This document shows positions 18,924 to 28,750 of a stretch of 64,000 bases of DNA, in pieces. Source of the stretch: Gimesia sp. (GTDB lineage Bacteria > Planctomycetota > Planctomycetia > Planctomycetales > Planctomycetaceae); NCBI RefSeq assembly GCF_040219335.1, contig NZ_JAVJSQ010000005.1, positions 310,001 through 374,000 of the forward strand, written 5' to 3'. Below the pieces are notes generated by a model, which saw nothing but the letters and a program-made list of their open reading frames with translations, ran no database searches and was not told where the DNA came from. The first letter of the stretch is position 1. Each line of letters begins with the position of its first letter. The translations under genes and the position numbers were made by a program.

Positions 18924-21545
18924 ATGAAGTTATTTGATCTAAAACAGTTTGTCTTTCTATTGATTTTAACGACTTTAGTGAGTTCTGCAGCCCGGGCGGA
19001 AATCGTGATTGAGGTTTCACCAGACGGGCCGATTCGATCTCTTACCGCGGCCCGTGACGAAATCCGAAAGCGTCAGCCACAAGAACCAGTTAAGGTAATC
19101 GTGCAGGACGGCGTTTATCCTGTTACGAAACCTGTTCTGTTTACTCATGAAGATTCCGGTACCGAGAAAGCCCCCATCATATATCAGGCGGCTCCGGGAT
19201 CTCACCCTGTCATTTCGGGGGGAAAGCAGATTTCCGGATTCAAAGTTGATCCGGATGGGGTCTGGTCTACGACTGTCGATCCCGATTGGAAATTCGAGCA
19301 ACTCTGGGTCAATGGACAGCGGGCTGTGCGGGCTCGGGAACCGGATGAGTTTTTCTTTTATCTCCGGAACAGCCGGGAAAAAATGGGAAAAACAGATGCC
19401 CCCAGACCTCAGAAAATTGCCCGGCAAACGCTCTACGCTGATCCTGCAGATCTGGTTTCCCTGAAACAGGTTCCGGAAGCGGAACGAAGTGGAATTCAGG
19501 CACTCTTCTTTCATAAATGGGACAATACCCGTAAATTTCTAGACGGGTATGATGTACCGTCGGGTAAGCTGCTCACTTCCGGTCGGCAGATGAAGCACTG
19601 GAATCCGCTCACCCGAAATACAGCCTATTACCTCGAGAATTATCGGGCTGCACTCGATACGCCGGGCGAATGGTATCTCGCTCCCGAAGGTAAGCTGTAT
19701 TATTGGCCCCGCAAAGGAGAGACTCCTGATGGGGCTCAAGTATTTGCACCTGTGGCTGAAAAACTGCTGGTTTTGCAGGGAGACTCTGCCACCGATCAGT
19801 TTGTGGAACACCTGACTTTTCGAGGCCTCGCGTTTCGCTTTACTGACTGGAAGACGCCTCCTCGCGGGTTCGAACCCTCCCAGGCTGCTTCACCGATTGA
19901 GGCTGCAGTCATGATTGATGGCGGGCGTTCCATCGCATTCGAGGATTGTGAAATTGGACATGTCGCCACTTATGGGCTCTGGTTTCGCAAGGGGTGTAGT
20001 GAGAGCAGTGTGACACATTGTGATCTGCACGATCTGGGAGCTGGGGGGATCCGGATTGGCGAAACCCGGATTGCCTCCAAGGCAGAGGAACGCACGCAAA
20101 AGATCAATGTCGACAATAATCTGATTCGGCACGGAGGTCGATTATTCCCCTGTGCGGTTGGAGTCTGGATTGGTCAGTCCGGCGATAACTCGGTGACCCA
20201 TAATGAAATCGCGGATTTCTTTTACACAGGAGTTTCAGTCGGTTGGCGATGGGGCTACACGGACAGTCTCGCTGTTCGCAACAAAATTGAATTTAACCAC
20301 ATTCACCATCTGGGCTGGGGCTGGTTGAGTGACATGGGGGGCGTTTACACTCTCGGTCCTTCATCTGGAACCACCGTCAGTAACAATGTCATTCACGATA
20401 TTCTCTCCTGGAGTTATGGTGGTTGGGGGCTTTACAACGATGAGGGCAGTACTGATATTCTGATGGAAAACAACCTGGTGTATCGTACCCGGTCCGGTGG
20501 CTATCATCAGCATTACGGTCGAGAGAACCTGATTCGAAATAATATCTTCGCCTTCTCTCGCGAGTACCAGGTAAAACGCAGTCGGGTCGAAGAGCATCTT
20601 TCCTTTACCTTCGAACGCAATCTCGTCATCTTTGATTCAGGAGAACTCTTTCATGGCAACTGGTCTGATAAGAATGTCAGGCTGAATCATAATCTCTATT
20701 GGCGCACCGATGGGGAACCGATTGATTTTCAGGGAAAGACCTTTGCGGAATGGCAGGCTACCGGAAAGGATCAGGGTTCCATCGTTGCCAATCCCCATTT
20801 CATTGATCCCGCAGATGGGAACTATCACCTGGCACAGAATTCACCGGCTTTCAAAATCGGATTCAAACCGTTTGATTACGGACGGGCAGGACTTTATGGA
20901 GATTCAGACTGGGTGAATCAGGCGCGGTCACTGAAATATTCTGAAATGAAAGAACCCCCGCCCACGCCAGCGTTGGCGTTCGTGGAAGACTTTGAAGAGG
21001 GGGGGCTGCCTCCCGGAACTTCTGTCGGACAGGACGAAAAACGGGGAGGCGTCGACATCGTGGAAATCGCTGACGCACCATCTGGTCAACACGCACTGAG
21101 GCTTAAAGACACTCCCGGACAACAGCGTCGTTATTACCCCATGATTACGGTTGCCCCCAAATATACTGAGGGCAGAGGACGCTGCGCTTTTGCGTTCAAG
21201 TTAGGACCAGGGGCTGTGTTTCAGCATGAGTGGCGCGATCATGCGAATCCCTATCGAATTGGTCCCACACTCTGGATCGAGCAGGGGAAACTCCGCGCGG
21301 CAAACCGGCAGACTTTGATGGAACTTCCTGTGGGGCAGTGGGTCAACGTGGAAATCGCCGCGCCGCTGGGAGATAAGGCTGGCAAGTGGGATCTGGTCGT
21401 CACGCTTCCCGGGCAGCAACCACGTCACTTCAAGAATCTCCCCTGTCTTCATCCTGAATGGCGAACTCTCGACTGGATTGGTTTCATCAGCCAGGCTGAC
21501 GTTGATGCGGAGGTCTGGATTGATGACCTCCAGCTCTCGCAATGA
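18924..21545 (+). CDS. Right-handed parallel beta-helix protein, GH141-like
   Basis: I choose ATG 18924, preceded by AGGTGGA and followed at once by a signal peptide (residues 1-24, ending SSAARA); 873 residues. The N-terminal part ([15 protein letters not shown], then [35 protein letters not shown] and [13 protein letters not shown]) resembles the opening of GH141-type beta-helix enzymes, a family that includes a fucosidase and xylanases. Residues ~280-570 carry a run of beta-helix turns with Asn-rich rungs ([32 protein letters not shown]). The last ~180 residues form a lectin/LamG-like beta-sandwich. It should be secreted and act on, or bind, a polysaccharide. The GH141 assignment is from memory of the family pattern. 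Confidence 0.8.
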   Translation: MKLFDLKQFVFLLILTTLVSSAARAEIVIEVSPDGPIRSLTAARDEIRKRQPQEPVKVIVQDGVYPVTKPVLFTHEDSGTEKAPIIYQAAPGSHPVISGGKQISGFKVDPDGVWSTTVDPDWKFEQLWVNGQRAVRAREPDEFFFYLRNSREKMGKTDAPRPQKIARQTLYADPADLVSLKQVPEAERSGIQALFFHKWDNTRKFLDGYDVPSGKLLTSGRQMKHWNPLTRNTAYYLENYRAALDTPGEWYLAPEGKLYYWPRKGETPDGAQVFAPVAEKLLVLQGDSATDQFVEHLTFRGLAFRFTDWKTPPRGFEPSQAASPIEAAVMIDGGRSIAFEDCEIGHVATYGLWFRKGCSESSVTHCDLHDLGAGGIRIGETRIASKAEERTQKINVDNNLIRHGGRLFPCAVGVWIGQSGDNSVTHNEIADFFYTGVSVGWRWGYTDSLAVRNKIEFNHIHHLGWGWLSDMGGVYTLGPSSGTTVSNNVIHDILSWSYGGWGLYNDEGSTDILMENNLVYRTRSGGYHQHYGRENLIRNNIFAFSREYQVKRSRVEEHLSFTFERNLVIFDSGELFHGNWSDKNVRLNHNLYWRTDGEPIDFQGKTFAEWQATGKDQGSIVANPHFIDPADGNYHLAQNSPAFKIGFKPFDYGRAGLYGDSDWVNQARSLKYSEMKEPPPTPALAFVEDFEEGGLPPGTSVGQDEKRGGVDIVEIADAPSGQHALRLKDTPGQQRRYYPMITVAPKYTEGRGRCAFAFKLGPGAVFQHEWRDHANPYRIGPTLWIEQGKLRAANRQTLMELPVGQWVNVEIAAPLGDKAGKWDLVVTLPGQQPRHFKNLPCLHPEWRTLDWIGFISQADVDAEVWIDDLQLSQ

Positions 21546-21600
21546 TGTTCCATTGCTGGATCCTGATATTTCCGAATGGAAAATAATCAGATTTGCCATG

Positions 21601-21643
21601 AAAAAAAAGCTCTCGTGTTTCCAATGGGACTCACGAGAGCTTT
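21601..21643 (-). terminator. Intrinsic terminator of the tRNA-Arg unit
   Basis: A perfect 12-bp stem (AAAGCTCTCGTG at 21606-21617 with CACGAGAGCTTT at 21632-21643) is followed on the minus strand by a run of eight T. It ends the leftward tRNA-Arg transcript about 20 bases past the tRNA. It could also act weakly on the converging beta-helix gene. Confidence 0.85.
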
Positions 21644-21661
21644 CTCAGTTTTATGGTCAAG

Positions 21662-21735
21662 TACACCCGAAGGGATTCGAACCCCTAACCCCCGGTTCCG
21701 AAGACCGGTGCTCTATCCAGTTGAGCTACGGGTGC
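21662..21735 (-). tRNA. tRNA-Arg (anticodon UCG)
   Basis: The 74-nt minus-strand cloverleaf has a 7-bp acceptor stem (GCACCCG with CGGGTGT, one G-U at the end), a D-arm TAGCTCAACTGGATAGAGC, an anticodon stem CCGGT/ACCGG with loop CTTCGGA giving UCG, and a T-arm containing GGTTCGAATCC. The discriminator is A and CCA is not encoded. UCG reads CGA-type arginine codons. It forms a stand-alone unit with its own promoter and terminator. Confidence 0.95.
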
Positions 21736-21753
21736 AGATCTGATGGATTAGAC

Positions 21754-21782
21754 CAGATAAATGCGACACAGGTTACTGACAA
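21754..21782 (-). promoter_or_regulatory. Promoter of tRNA-Arg
   Basis: Read on the minus strand, TTGTCA (21782-21777) and TATCTG (21759-21754) are separated by 17 bp. The predicted transcription start falls about 10 bases ahead of the tRNA 5' end, which fits a tRNA gene. Confidence 0.55.
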
Positions 21783-22217
21783 AAACGGAAAGTTTCTCTT
21801 TCCGGCTGTCGCATCTATGGTGATTCAGATGCAACCTGTTATCTCAGCTTATGTTACTGAAATGTGATCTGGTTGCAACTGTCGTAGGGACGGATTCTAG
21901 CAATCCCAGCATAAAAAACAAGCCGCTGGCGCGATCACAGGTGGTCGTACTTTGGATGGATCTCGTCATTGTGACAGGTAATGAATGACGTTCTAAGCAG
22001 GGCAGCAGGCTCTCCTGAATACAGATCAATTCAGCGCCGCCTGGCTCCTGCTGCTTGACTAAACTGATCGATTCCGTTGAGATAGTACTAATTACGTAAG
22101 AAAGTTAAGTTGTGCTTTCTCAGTGATTTCCTGCAATCTGATTGTGAGGATCGACGTTGTTGTTCGGGTCCTCAGTCCTGCAATCCGCTTTTCTGTTCAA
22201 GAGAGGTCCTGCCTGCC
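21783..22217. other. Intergenic region
   Basis: About 435 bp with no supported gene between the tRNA-Arg promoter and the next beta-helix gene. It has a small inverted repeat (GGAAAG/CTTTCC near 21788-21804) and a wider imperfect one (CAGATGCAACC near 21826 with GGTTGCAACTG near 21871). Neither can be assigned a role. The frame of the next gene is open upstream of its start, but the signal peptide begins at 22218. Confidence 0.4.
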
Positions 22218-23468
22218 ATGAAGTGTTTACAACGAACTGTACTGTTTTTGATGCTGACTTTAACATTCAATTTTCAGCTGAATTTCGACCCGGTTTCAGC
22301 AGGAGCGGCAGAGCCGAAACTGGTTGGTGCTCGACCGGTGATCCAGGCAATCAATTACTCCACAATTCAGGAAGCCATTGATGCGGTTCCTGTTGAGGGG
22401 GGGATTGTGATGCTGCCTCCCGGTAAATTTGAAATCGATAAACCACTTGTGATTACCAGTGGCGATTTTATGCTGGTCGGTGCTGGGGGAGCAACGCATA
22501 TCCATAACAAGAATGAAGAGGGCCTGGATGCGATTCAGATCCACCCCCCGGCTGATATGAAACTGCCCGATGGGAAAAAAGACCCGAAACCCCGTATCTG
22601 GCGTGTGCAGTTGCAGAACTTTCGAGTGACGGGAAATGAGAAGAGTGGGCGGGGAATCAATGCCAAGTGGGTGCAGGAAATCTTTATTCATGGAGTTACC
22701 AGCAGCTATCACGGCAGTGATGGGATTTTTCTGGACTTCTGTTTTGAAGATCCGCGTATTTCAGACTGTCTGATTACCTACAACAAGGCCGTTGGACTGA
22801 ACCTGATCGGCTGTCACGATATTGTGGTTTCAGCGAATCACTTTGAAGAGAACCAGGACGCCCTGCGTTGCGACGATGGTTATAACCTGTGTATGAGCGG
22901 AAATAATCTGGATGACCATCTGCGACATGGCGTGATCATTGAGAACACCTATGGCTCAATCGTCAGTGCCAACATGATTGAAGAATGCAACGGGAGTGCC
23001 ATTATCCTCGACCGTGAATGCTATGGCATTACGATGTCAGCGAATGTGATCGCGCATAATGGTAGAGGGATCATTCTCAAGGATGCGCATGGTTGTGCTG
23101 TGAGTGCGAATACTTTCACACTACTCGCAGAAGATGCGTTGTGGATAGGTCCTCAGTCCGGCCGGATTACAGTGACAGGCAATAACTTCTCCAACAGTTA
23201 CATCGGAAAGGGACAGGTTAAACGCCGCACCAACGATCTCAAAGCCGCCGGTCTGACACTGGATAAGACTCGGGGAATTACGGTCTCCGGCAACCTGTTC
23301 TCTTCTGTGCGTCCCAAGGCCGTGGAAGTGATCGAACCGACCACACATGTCATCTTCGGGAATAACCTGCTGATCGATGTCGAATCAGACCACAAACTGC
23401 TGAAAGAATCGATTGTAGAACATGTTCTTGAAGCGGCTGCAGAACCGGTGAAGCCGGATTCCAAGTAG
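22218..23468 (+). CDS. Secreted right-handed parallel beta-helix protein (NosD/pectate-lyase-like fold)
   Basis: ATG 22218 has AGAGGT upstream and starts a 416-residue protein with a clear signal peptide (hydrophobic residues 7-20, cleavage near SAGAAEP). Residues ~45-100 match the entry to a pectate-lyase-like helix (STIQEAIDAVPVEGGIVMLPPGKFEI). Residues ~130-370 are regular beta-helix turns with the rung pattern VSANHFEENQDALRC, MSGNNLDD, VSANMIEECNGSAI, MSANVIAHNGRGI and VSGNLFSS. No catalytic set is obvious, so a carbohydrate lyase, epimerase or binding protein are all possible. Confidence 0.83.
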   Translation: MKCLQRTVLFLMLTLTFNFQLNFDPVSAGAAEPKLVGARPVIQAINYSTIQEAIDAVPVEGGIVMLPPGKFEIDKPLVITSGDFMLVGAGGATHIHNKNEEGLDAIQIHPPADMKLPDGKKDPKPRIWRVQLQNFRVTGNEKSGRGINAKWVQEIFIHGVTSSYHGSDGIFLDFCFEDPRISDCLITYNKAVGLNLIGCHDIVVSANHFEENQDALRCDDGYNLCMSGNNLDDHLRHGVIIENTYGSIVSANMIEECNGSAIILDRECYGITMSANVIAHNGRGIILKDAHGCAVSANTFTLLAEDALWIGPQSGRITVTGNNFSNSYIGKGQVKRRTNDLKAAGLTLDKTRGITVSGNLFSSVRPKAVEVIEPTTHVIFGNNLLIDVESDHKLLKESIVEHVLEAAAEPVKPDSK

Positions 23469-23528
23469 CCGTCTGTTTTAATGGCAAATGTAATCTGCGA
23501 GAAACTTCTATAGAAAGGCGGATCAGAA

Positions 23529-24632
23529 ATGCTGCGGCTAAGTGGATGGATGATGTGTCTGTGGGGATGTCTCTCCGGGTTACAGGCGGCAGAACAGCAG
23601 TCTGAGACAGAACAGGGTGCTCCCGTTTATCGGGAGCACCTGGATCTGTCTTACTATCTGGATCAGAATAATGAGAAACAGTCGGTCAAAACCTGGGACG
23701 ACTGGCAAACACGGAGACAGCACATCCTGTCCAATATGCAGACCGTGATGGGCGAAGTGCCCCAGCCGAAGCAACCAGTGCCCCTGGAGATGAAAGTGCT
23801 GGAAGAGACGGATCTAGGCAAGGTGAAGCGACTGAAAATCTCGTATCACACTGACGATCTGCATCAGCGGGTCAAGGCATATCTGTTTATTCCTCCGGAT
23901 GCCTCTGCCGACCATCGAGTGCCTGCCATCCTCTGCCTGCATCAGACGAATTCGCAAATCGGAAAAGAGGAACCGGCGGGGATTCGGGGACTGCCCAATC
24001 TGAAGTATGCGATCGAACTGGCAGAGCGGGGCTATGTCACACTCGCCCCCGATTACCCTTCGTTCGGCGAGTATCCGTATGACTTCAAGGCGCATCCCGA
24101 ATACCGTAGTGGGACCCTGAAGGCGATCTATGACAATATGCGGTCCATTGATCTGTTGCAGTCACTGGCTTATGTCAGCGCGGATCAGATCGGTTGTGTG
24201 GGGCATTCACTGGGGGGACATAATACGATGTTTACCGCGGCCTTTGATACTCGCATCAAGGCCCTGGTATCAAGCTGTGGCTTCACCCGTTTCCATAAGT
24301 ACTACGGTGGAAAGCTGAAAGGCTGGACCAGTGACCGCTATATGCCGTTGATCAACAGTAAATATCAAAACGATCCGAATCAGGTTCCCTTTGATTTCAC
24401 CGAGATCGTGGCCAGCTTTGCGCCGCGGGCATTTCTGGCGTGTGCTCCCGTGAGCGACAGTAATTTTGAGGTCTCGGGGGTGAAAGATGTGATTCGGATC
24501 GCGCAGCCAGTCTATCAGTTATCAGGACACCCAGAGAATCTGCAGGCCACTTATCCGGAAGCACAGCACGATTTTCCACCTGCGACGCGTGAAACAGCCT
24601 ACCAGTTTTTTGATCGGCACCTCAAAAAATAG
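23529..24632 (+). CDS. Secreted alpha/beta hydrolase (dienelactone hydrolase/acetyl-xylan-esterase-like)
   Basis: This 367-residue protein has a short signal peptide (residues 1-21). The alpha/beta-hydrolase core begins near residue 115 (VKAYLFIPPD, VPAILCLHQT). The nucleophile elbow GHSLGG is at 225-230, making Ser227 the nucleophile, and the probable catalytic His is in QHDFPPATRE near the C-terminus. The PDYPSFGEYP segment and overall layout resemble prolyl-oligopeptidase-related esterases that deacylate plant or algal polysaccharides. It sits between a beta-helix protein and a serine hydrolase, in line with glycan deacylation; the substrate is not known. Confidence 0.87.
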   Translation: MLRLSGWMMCLWGCLSGLQAAEQQSETEQGAPVYREHLDLSYYLDQNNEKQSVKTWDDWQTRRQHILSNMQTVMGEVPQPKQPVPLEMKVLEETDLGKVKRLKISYHTDDLHQRVKAYLFIPPDASADHRVPAILCLHQTNSQIGKEEPAGIRGLPNLKYAIELAERGYVTLAPDYPSFGEYPYDFKAHPEYRSGTLKAIYDNMRSIDLLQSLAYVSADQIGCVGHSLGGHNTMFTAAFDTRIKALVSSCGFTRFHKYYGGKLKGWTSDRYMPLINSKYQNDPNQVPFDFTEIVASFAPRAFLACAPVSDSNFEVSGVKDVIRIAQPVYQLSGHPENLQATYPEAQHDFPPATRETAYQFFDRHLKK

Positions 24633-24649
24633 AGGTGTACCATAGCGAT

Positions 24650-26737
24650 TCAATCTTCTCGAAACTGATCTTTTTCAGGCCAGTCTTCAATCTGGTTGAT
24701 CCAGCGATGCATGGGGGCATCGATCAGATTCGATAGTCGTTTCTGGTCGGCACCCTGGTGGGTATTGAACAGAATGGCCCAGTTTATTCGATCCAGTCGT
24801 CTGACGAGTAAGGTTGAAGTGCCATCCAGAGCTCCCATATGCCAGTGGTTTGCGTTACCTGCAGTGTCGATGGGCCGCACCATCCAACCACAGGCATAGT
24901 AAGCAACTTTGGGGACGCCATCTTCTGTAAAGCCCGCACTCCCTTCAGGACGGGCAGACATCTGAGAGAGGGCAGGAGCCTGCAGGATCGGGCATTCATC
25001 CGGCAGGTTGAACGCAGTCGCGAAGCGTACCAGGTCCGGGGCAGAAGAAATCCAGCCTCCATGTGAGTCCATTGCTTCCAGATACCAGGCACCATACGGA
25101 CGCGGCACTTCGGAGAGCGTATTATTCGAATAGACTGTACTACCAACATCGCCGCTGTAGTATTTGACCTCATTGGGACGTCGATTGATGAGTAGTGTCC
25201 TGCCGAGTTCTGTGTCTTGCATACCCAGTGGCTGGCAGATCGTCTGCTCCACATATTCTGCGTAAGGCTGTCCCGTCACTTCTTCGATCACTCGACCCAG
25301 CAGGCAGTAGCCAAAATTGGAGTAGGCATACTTTTCACCGGGGGCAAAATCGAGTGGTTTCTGTACCATGATGCGAATTACATCGTCCGCTTCGGCGGGA
25401 GGTTGCTTGCCCAGTTGTCTGGCGAAAGCAACCGAACGAAACATGGGGTCAAAGGAGGTATCCCGGTCCCAGCCTCCGGTATGATTCAGCAGGTTTTGAA
25501 TCGTGATAACTTTCAGTCGCGAATCGACTTCTGGAGCTGCCAGTTCCTTCTGGTAATCTTTCAAGACTGAAAAGACCTTCGTGTCCAGCTGCAATTTTCC
25601 CTGTTCGATGAGCTTCATGATGGCTACGGCTGTGATAGGCTTAGAGAGGCTGGCAATCCGAAACTGGCTGTCTGGCTGGACCTTTTTCTTTTGCTCAACA
25701 TCGGCGTAACCAAAACCGCGCGCATAGACGAGGCGACCGCGATAGCTGACCGCGACAGAGGCCCCCGGGGGATGGTGTTCGAGCAGGAACTCTTTGATTG
25801 ACTGGTCCAGTGAGGCGAGTTCCGGTTGTTCCAGACCGGTAACCGGAATGTCAGCGGCGGTCTGCCAGCGGATCGGTGAGGGAGTCATGCGAGGTCTCTG
25901 CTCCGGTTTTCTCCAGATGGCATTGAAAAAAGTCTTGCCATTTACCTGGTAGCCATCCAGGTAAGCCAGTTCCAGATTCTCGGTTCTGCGTTTCTTGTCG
26001 ACTTCCTCTAATTGATTGGCAGTAGAATGAAATCGTGCCTGCCAGATCGGGCCGGAAACTTTGGACCAGAGGGCATGGTAAAAGGGAGTGTTACCAATAC
26101 TGAACCCGCAGAGTTCTTCCAGGCGATAGCCACGCGCGATAAACTCGTCGTAGGTCTGAGGAAAACTGTCTGCGGGGACATTACATTCTGCTTCCCAGGC
26201 GTTTGCCTGCTGTTTCACCCAGATCCCCGCATGGGAGGCTTTATTGCGGAGAGCAAATCCATCCAGGGAAAGCGGACTATAGCCCTGTTCTTTCAGTGTC
26301 TCCAGAGTTTCCTTGAGCTCAGCATCATCGAGGGAATGTTTCAAAACGAAATCGGGAGCAGCCCCTTTTTCCCAGATGACAGCATAACGGGCTGAGCCTC
26401 TTAGTTCACATCCGCTGATATCCACGGGTTGAAAACCATCTGCAGCATATTCTTCTAATTTCTGATTCAGCTGACCGATCGTCAGCCCGTGATGTGCTTT
26501 CCAGTCGCGCTGGCTCGTGCGAGGGACGGCGATTGCTGCAAATTCAATGGAGCGCTGTCCTGGAAAAACACTGACTTCAGCAAGAGCCAGATCCTGCTTT
26601 CCGAGACCTGAAACAAAACGCTGGTACTCTACCGCAGACATTTTCAGTTCAAAAGTTGTTTCGGCAGCCCGCAGTAAGCTGGTTGTAAAACAGAGCAGGA
26701 GCAGCAGGAAGATTCTCAAAGGCATGAGTGTTACCAT
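24650..26737 (-). CDS. Beta-lactamase-fold serine hydrolase with N-terminal tandem repeats (polyglycine-hydrolase-like)
   Basis: The 695-residue protein has a signal peptide (residues 1-24). Residues ~30-280 carry four related ~50-60-residue repeats, each with a GY/GF element, a short strand and an ending like YAVIWEK, HAGIWVK, YHALWSK or FNAIWRK. This resembles bacterial tandem repeat domain 1, found at the N-terminus of polyglycine hydrolases. Residues ~305-690 form a class C beta-lactamase/DD-peptidase domain with the S-x-x-K motif at 363-366 (SLSK) and a YSN motif in EKYAYSNFGY. It is an exported peptidase, esterase or amidase; the substrate is not readable. Confidence 0.87.
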   Translation of the reverse strand: MVTLMPLRIFLLLLLCFTTSLLRAAETTFELKMSAVEYQRFVSGLGKQDLALAEVSVFPGQRSIEFAAIAVPRTSQRDWKAHHGLTIGQLNQKLEEYAADGFQPVDISGCELRGSARYAVIWEKGAAPDFVLKHSLDDAELKETLETLKEQGYSPLSLDGFALRNKASHAGIWVKQQANAWEAECNVPADSFPQTYDEFIARGYRLEELCGFSIGNTPFYHALWSKVSGPIWQARFHSTANQLEEVDKKRRTENLELAYLDGYQVNGKTFFNAIWRKPEQRPRMTPSPIRWQTAADIPVTGLEQPELASLDQSIKEFLLEHHPPGASVAVSYRGRLVYARGFGYADVEQKKKVQPDSQFRIASLSKPITAVAIMKLIEQGKLQLDTKVFSVLKDYQKELAAPEVDSRLKVITIQNLLNHTGGWDRDTSFDPMFRSVAFARQLGKQPPAEADDVIRIMVQKPLDFAPGEKYAYSNFGYCLLGRVIEEVTGQPYAEYVEQTICQPLGMQDTELGRTLLINRRPNEVKYYSGDVGSTVYSNNTLSEVPRPYGAWYLEAMDSHGGWISSAPDLVRFATAFNLPDECPILQAPALSQMSARPEGSAGFTEDGVPKVAYYACGWMVRPIDTAGNANHWHMGALDGTSTLLVRRLDRINWAILFNTHQGADQKRLSNLIDAPMHRWINQIEDWPEKDQFRED

Positions 26738-26840
26738 TCTACCATTCGAAAGCTGGCGGATAATGATGTGAACTCTTTCGATGATAAAGGGACCAGCGAA
26801 GCTGGTTCAAGCAGATTCTAATCCGGGAGGCTGATTTTAA

Positions 26841-27734
26841 TTGAAAGACTCTGTAAACTGGTTGTCTGGTCTCACTCAGAACCGAATGAAAACAGAATCC
26901 GGAAAGGGCGTTGCTTTGAATTATCTAAAGATGGGAATCGGTCTGCTCTGTACGTTGAGCATCGTCTCTGAGGTTTTATTCGCAGGGGATCCAATCTTAA
27001 TCGCGCATCGGGGGCTGCTGCGCCATGCTCCCGAAAATACGCTCCCCGCATTTTCAACCTGCCTGGATCTCGGGCTGGGTATTGAACTGGATATTCGAAC
27101 CACAAAAGATGGTGAACTGGTCATTATTCACGATGACAGTCTGCAGCGTACAACTGACGGAGGCAAACATTCCATCAGAGACATCACCTGGGCAGAAGCC
27201 CAACAGCTGGATGCTGGAAGGTGGTTTGATCCTGCTTTCGCGGAGACCCGGATTCCCACTCTGGAAGAGACTCTGAAGCTGATCAGGGATCGCAAACGGG
27301 GCGAGACTGTGATCGCCTTGAACATCAAGCAGCTGAATCCGGAAGGTGAACACAAACTGATTCAACTGCTGGAGAAATATGATCTGTTCGGCGAGTGTTT
27401 TGGCTTCGATCAGAGTGCTGAAATGAGTCAGCGTCTGAAAAAGTTGAATCCAAAGTTTCGCGTCGGACAAAATGTCAGCCGGAAGAATCTGGAAGCTCGT
27501 CTCAGTGAGGGAAAACTGGATGTTTTTCTGCTGACCTTTGTTCCCGAAAAGTCAGAAGTTGACTATCTCAAACAGCAGGGGAAACAGGTGCTGTTTAATT
27601 TTGGTGGAGCAGGGGAGGCCCGTCGGAATCCAAAGGTCTGGAATCAGATCCGTGCGGCTGGAGTAGAAGGCATGCTGACCGATTTTCCGCTGGAGTGCCG
27701 TCGCATCTGGAGAGAAGCAGATCCGGGTTCCTGA
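26841..27734 (+). CDS. Glycerophosphodiester phosphodiesterase
   Basis: This 297-residue protein has the GDPD barrel signatures: LIAHRGLLRHAPENTLPAF (catalytic His-Arg and metal Glu), IELDIRTTKDGELVIIHDD (metal-binding Glu-Asp and catalytic His), and DRTTDG-like RTTDGGK. It should hydrolyse glycerophosphodiesters to glycerol 3-phosphate and an alcohol. A hydrophobic stretch near residues 30-46 ends in FAGD and looks like a signal peptide, so it is probably exported. The TTG start has GGGAGG 10 bases upstream; ATG 26886 is an alternative giving a shorter leader. The gene stands alone on this strand. Confidence 0.9.
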   Translation: MKDSVNWLSGLTQNRMKTESGKGVALNYLKMGIGLLCTLSIVSEVLFAGDPILIAHRGLLRHAPENTLPAFSTCLDLGLGIELDIRTTKDGELVIIHDDSLQRTTDGGKHSIRDITWAEAQQLDAGRWFDPAFAETRIPTLEETLKLIRDRKRGETVIALNIKQLNPEGEHKLIQLLEKYDLFGECFGFDQSAEMSQRLKKLNPKFRVGQNVSRKNLEARLSEGKLDVFLLTFVPEKSEVDYLKQQGKQVLFNFGGAGEARRNPKVWNQIRAAGVEGMLTDFPLECRRIWREADPGS

Positions 27735-27765
27735 TTCGAATCTGCTTCAGATGCATCGATCGGTT

Positions 27766-28614
27766 CTATTTCTGAGCGAAGGCATGCGCGATCAGATCAT
27801 GATCGAAGACTTCTGGAACTTCTTCCTCAGCAGCATAGAGGTAGATGGCCGCGATGACGATCGAATGGCAGGCGGAGGAAACTAGGGATGCCAGCAGGAT
27901 ACCGAAAATGGCGACTCCGATCAGAGCTCCACCGAGGGCGACACTTCCTGAACTGATTAAGAAGCCTCCACCCACAATCATCGCAAACAGTGGGATCATG
28001 ACCAGGAACATGATCATGCCGATACCGAAGTTGGCAACCAGTGATTCGCCCCAGGTCTCGCGCAGAATACCGACGGAGCGTTTGATTGACTCAAAGGGGT
28101 TTTTCCGTTCGACTACCAGGACGGGGATCACGAAATAAGTCGTAATCGACCAGGCCATTCCGAGCAGACCGGCGACAAACTGTCCCAGTCTCTCAGAGCG
28201 GGACTCGATCATCTTGATGATGAAACCTACGGTTGCACTTACCAGAGCCCAACCGGCGATTTGCGGCAGGCGGTTGAGGGCGGAGTTGAAACCATCGCCG
28301 ATTCCCGGATTGCCCCCCTTCAGGCGAATGATGGCACAGGACATCAGGGCCGAGTTGAAAAAGATCATCACGAAGTAATTCACGAAATAGAAAGCAAACA
28401 GGATCAGATAGGCGACAGGATCCTGTGGGGCCTGCTGATCGTTCATGATGACATCAACATATTTACTGTTCCACAGAGGCAGGGCAAAGCTGGCCAGTAC
28501 CAGCAGACAGGAAATGCCACTCATGATGGGAAACAGCAGCAGTTCTTTATCCAGCATTAGGACGTGAAAACTCTGTTTTGAGAGCGCCCATCCATTTGAG
28601 ATGCGGGTAAACAT
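27766..28614 (-). CDS. DUF6159-family integral membrane protein
   Basis: The 282-residue protein has about six hydrophobic segments (near residues 27-48, 65-90, 105-125, 140-165, 190-235 and 240-262). The opening, with GWALSKQSFHVLMLDKELLLFPIMSG, matches the family pattern, as does the VVERKNPFESIKRSVGILRETWG loop. AGGAGG precedes the ATG. The function of the family is not known. It ends opposite the GDPD gene, and the next minus-strand gene upstream is 136 bp away. Confidence 0.82.
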   Translation of the reverse strand: MFTRISNGWALSKQSFHVLMLDKELLLFPIMSGISCLLVLASFALPLWNSKYVDVIMNDQQAPQDPVAYLILFAFYFVNYFVMIFFNSALMSCAIIRLKGGNPGIGDGFNSALNRLPQIAGWALVSATVGFIIKMIESRSERLGQFVAGLLGMAWSITTYFVIPVLVVERKNPFESIKRSVGILRETWGESLVANFGIGMIMFLVMIPLFAMIVGGGFLISSGSVALGGALIGVAIFGILLASLVSSACHSIVIAAIYLYAAEEEVPEVFDHDLIAHAFAQK

Positions 28615-28750
28615 GATCTAGAATCCTCCTGATGATCGGGCTGGCAATACAGTGCGACGCTGTCATTAACTGTTGCATTCGTGGCAACTTCCCCAGAGTT
28701 ATAACAGATTGCTGCACGCGGACATAATCGAATCTGATGATTCTCACAGA

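Noticed and set aside
21826-21881. Imperfect inverted repeat around TGCAACC/GGTTGCA as an attachment site or operator
   Set aside because: The arms are short and 34 bases apart, there is no integrase gene, and nothing repeats the tRNA-Arg 3' end nearby.
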